A DNA stretch of 64,000 bases from Fusarium oxysporum f. sp. lycopersici 4287. Its lineage: Eukaryota; Ascomycota; Sordariomycetes; Hypocreales; Nectriaceae. The stretch spans positions 389,079-453,078 of the forward strand of contig NC_030989.1 in NCBI RefSeq assembly GCF_000149955.1, read 5' to 3'. Positions 61,676 to 64,000 of this stretch are shown one piece after another; the stretch's first letter is position 1, and every line of letters begins with the position of its first letter. The notes beneath the pieces were generated by a model that had not been told where the DNA came from, ran no database searches, and saw only the letters and a list, made by a program, of their open reading frames with translations. The position numbers and the translations under genes are program-made.

Positions 61676-62385
61676 TGTGATAATCTCGAGATGTGACAGT
61701 TGATGGTGAAAGGGAGAGGTTTCGAAATGAAAGGCGCTGTGACTAAGCTATGCGGTGCAGCAACAGCGACGTGTTCCGAGAAGGCGTCCGTCAGAAAAGA
61801 TACGTATTTTCGATATCGGCGTTTTTCGCAAAGTCGTTAACAAGATGCGTCTCTCGTCTTCACGGCTTTCGGAGGATGATCCGGAGCAACAGGCACAACG
61901 CGTCTGCTATTCCGAACGGACGTGATGTCCAGTCACGTGGATACCCACATGATCGGACCCACGGCGCCAACGACCGTTTCTGCTCCCATTGTCCAACTGA
62001 GACAATGCTGCTAGGCCGTTGACGTCAAACAGCTCGTGCTAGGTACTGATAAGATAAGGCACCGCGTGGGAAAATAATTGCAGCAGAAGCATTCCCCCGC
62101 GAATCCCGTGGAGCCCCTCTAATTTTTTCGGCGTTTGGATCCGGTCATTGGCTTAGGTTGGAGAGAGAGAGACATTTGGACCCTGACTCAATCAATTCGG
62201 TTTCCGTACTGTCTAGCTTTCTGGGCTTTTTGAGTCTTGTCGTCAATTGTCGCCTGTTTTTTCCTCTCTTGACTCATAAAGATACCTAGTACTTATTTCC
62301 CCTCTTTCTCCTCCATCATCATCCTCTCTCTCTCAATTCCCTCTAACCTTTACTCTTCTGCAAAGCTTAGACAGACATCGCCACC
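61676..62385. promoter_or_regulatory. Shared divergent promoter of taf11 and the GTP cyclohydrolase gene
   Basis: 710 bp between the two ATGs, without coding evidence. A CT-rich tract (62296-62356) precedes the GTP cyclohydrolase start, a common fungal core-promoter/leader feature; the ATG context GCCACCATGC is strong. Confidence 0.6.
62296..62356 (+). promoter_or_regulatory. CT-rich tract ahead of the GTP cyclohydrolase start
   Basis: A nearly pure pyrimidine stretch, 30-90 bases upstream of the ATG, as found near transcription starts of strongly expressed filamentous-fungal genes. Confidence 0.6.
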
Positions 62386-63500
62386 ATGCCTACCTCCGAA
62401 GACGGAAAGAAGAGATCCCACGACGTCGCAAGCATCTCGGGCTCATCGTCCAGCAGCGACGATTCCCGCAGGCGCCGTCGCGAGCGCAAGGAGAAGAAGA
62501 GAAAGAACGGCGATGCCATCGCTGTCAATGGCGCAAAGCCGAGTGCTTTCGCTCAGCGTCGCAATAGCTTGGCCAAAGCTTCGCGAGATCCCCGCGATGA
62601 ACCCATCCCCAAGAAGCGTCGCGCTGCACCCCAGAGCGTTCCTGAAGAGGGCGCCGTGGTGAAGACGAGATCTCCCAGTCCTGTCATTGACTTTGATGGG
62701 CTCAGTCGACCCAGTATGTTTACTCTTACCGGTGGTGCTGGTGGTTAACGCTTACTGACGGTTTTAAGGTCGGGGAACGAGAGAGCGCAGAGAGGAGACG
62801 GAGGAGCAGCAGGCTGCGCGATTGGAACGTATGAGCGGCGCTGTGCGCACTATTCTAGAGTGTGTCGGTGAAGATCCCGATCGCGAGGGTCTTCTCAAAA
62901 CTCCAGAGCGCTACGCAAAGGCGCTCCTCTTCTTAACCAAGGGATACCAGGACAACATTGAAACCATGGTCAACGAGGCTCTATTCAGAGAGGGACACAG
63001 TGAAATGGTCATTATCAAGGACATTGAGATTTTCGTAAGTACTTTACTTCACTCAATTGCAAAAATATAGCTAACAACTCCCAGTCTCTGTGCGAGCATC
63101 ATCTCGTACCATTCACCGGCAAGGTTTGCGCTCCTCCTCCGAAATCGCACGAGAATCAAACAAACAGCTGACTTTTTTTCTTTTTTCCCCGCAGATGCAC
63201 ATCGGCTACATCCCCAACGAGACCGTCATCGGCCTATCCAAGCTCCCCCGAATCGCAGAGATGTTCGCACGCCGTCTGCAGATCCAAGAACGCCTCACCA
63301 AAGAAGTCGCCCACGCCATCATGGAGATCCTCAAACCCCAGGGCGTCGCCGTGGTCATGGAGTCGAGCCACCTGTGCATGGTGATGCGCGGTGTCGAGAA
63401 GACGACTACCAGCACAATCACGAGCTGTGTCCTTGGCTGCTTCGAGAAGAAGTCCAAGACGCGCAATGAGTTTCTCAACCTTATTGGCATTAACCGATAG
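62386..63500 (+). CDS. fol2: GTP cyclohydrolase I
   Basis: Converts GTP to 7,8-dihydroneopterin triphosphate, the first step of folate and pterin synthesis. Four exons (62386-62713, 62769-63034, 63085-63123, 63195-63500) give 312 residues; the third exon is just 39 nt. The first family signature spans an intron: [21 protein letters not shown], with zinc-binding C and H residues. The second is [18 protein letters not shown], and the later zinc-site cysteine is in [14 protein letters not shown]. The catalytic domain begins near residue 120 ([21 protein letters not shown]). About 110 residues of serine/arginine/lysine-rich, probably disordered extension precede it ([20 protein letters not shown]). 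The protein ends FLNLIGINR, as is normal. Confidence 0.97.
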
Positions 63501-64000
63501 AGAGTATACGGTCGCAAATTAGAGGCCGAAGCAATCTTCAACATGCTTATGATGGAAACGATAAGCCTATGAAGAACATTCATCATGTATAGGAAGAGTA
63601 CATGTGATGAGACATGCACCAAGTACCATCACCATTGATTTATCTGCATTTTTGGCGTTCAGGATCAGGATAGGTTCTCCTTCAAAGGGCGGTTTTGGGA
63701 CAAAAGAAAGAAAGAGGCCATGTCTTCAACAAATTCGGTCAGGTCCAAGTTGTCATCAAATTTTCTAGGAAAAAAGGCGGGTAGAGCGTTTATTAGCCAT
63801 TGTCCCATTAGATGTCCGGGCTCAACGCCCTGGAGAATATCATAACCATGTTAGAGTTTGAATGAAATCATCTCATTAATAACGTAACGTAGCCGCCTAT
63901 TGTATATGTAGCATAGCCTGGTCTGAAAACCAGTACAACGTCTTGTGTGTGGTATTCTCTGAATCGCCATCTCGGACGCCCTTTTATGGATCTCGTACAA
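63501..64000. other. 3' flank of the GTP cyclohydrolase gene to the window end
   Basis: 500 bp with no gene recognised. It should include the 3' untranslated region of the preceding gene. Confidence 0.5.

Overview
This window is nuclear DNA of a filamentous ascomycete, most likely a Sordariomycete close to Fusarium. The genes carry short introns (about 43-90 nt) with GTAAGT-like donors, CTAAC/CTGAC branch points and YAG acceptors. Gene content fits: a C2-AGC kinase starting MSWKLTK, fungal mannitol-1-phosphate dehydrogenase, a CBM18 chitin deacetylase, a HET-domain gene, a Zn2Cys6 regulator and a Fot/pogo transposon. The species cannot be fixed from sequence alone. One 100-N assembly gap lies at 24506-24605.

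Region 0-20 kb is mainly housekeeping: a small secreted cysteine-rich protein, a DUF4419 protein, mannitol-1-phosphate 5-dehydrogenase, phosphoglucose isomerase, an intron-containing tRNA-Leu(TAA), the Ypk1/Gad8 kinase divergent from COPI beta-prime (Sec27), and a TM2 membrane protein. Mannitol-1-phosphate dehydrogenase and phosphoglucose isomerase both act on fructose-6-phosphate and are neighbours, separated by a 4-kb stretch without recognisable genes.

Region 20-36 kb is secreted and accessory: a GPI-anchor-like protein, a chitin deacetylase with three chitin-binding modules, a siderophore transporter whose frame breaks several times around the N gap, a HET gene with an in-frame TAG, a GH12 glucanase, a zinc-type alcohol dehydrogenase/quinone reductase and an SDR.

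Region 36-48 kb looks like an amine/amino-acid catabolic cluster: an APC/GABA-type permease, a flavin amine oxidase, a DAO-type FAD oxidoreductase, a Zn2Cys6 regulator and a broken NAD-binding gene. A 1858-bp Fot/pogo element with 29-bp perfect inverted repeats and a TA duplication sits in the promoter interval between the two divergent oxidases.

Region 48-55 kb holds poorly characterised or broken genes: a polytopic membrane protein, a Q/N/D-rich gene with two in-frame TAGs, an acidic hypothetical protein, and a 702-codon gene interrupted only by one TAG. Region 55-64 kb returns to regulators and housekeeping: an isolated 106-bp imperfect hairpin, a bZIP factor, TAF11, and a divergent GTP cyclohydrolase I.

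The most intriguing pattern is that several otherwise open genes are interrupted specifically by TAG codons. This could be simple decay. It is also the signature expected of targets of the perithecium-specific A-to-I mRNA editing known in Fusarium and Neurospora (UAG to UGG).
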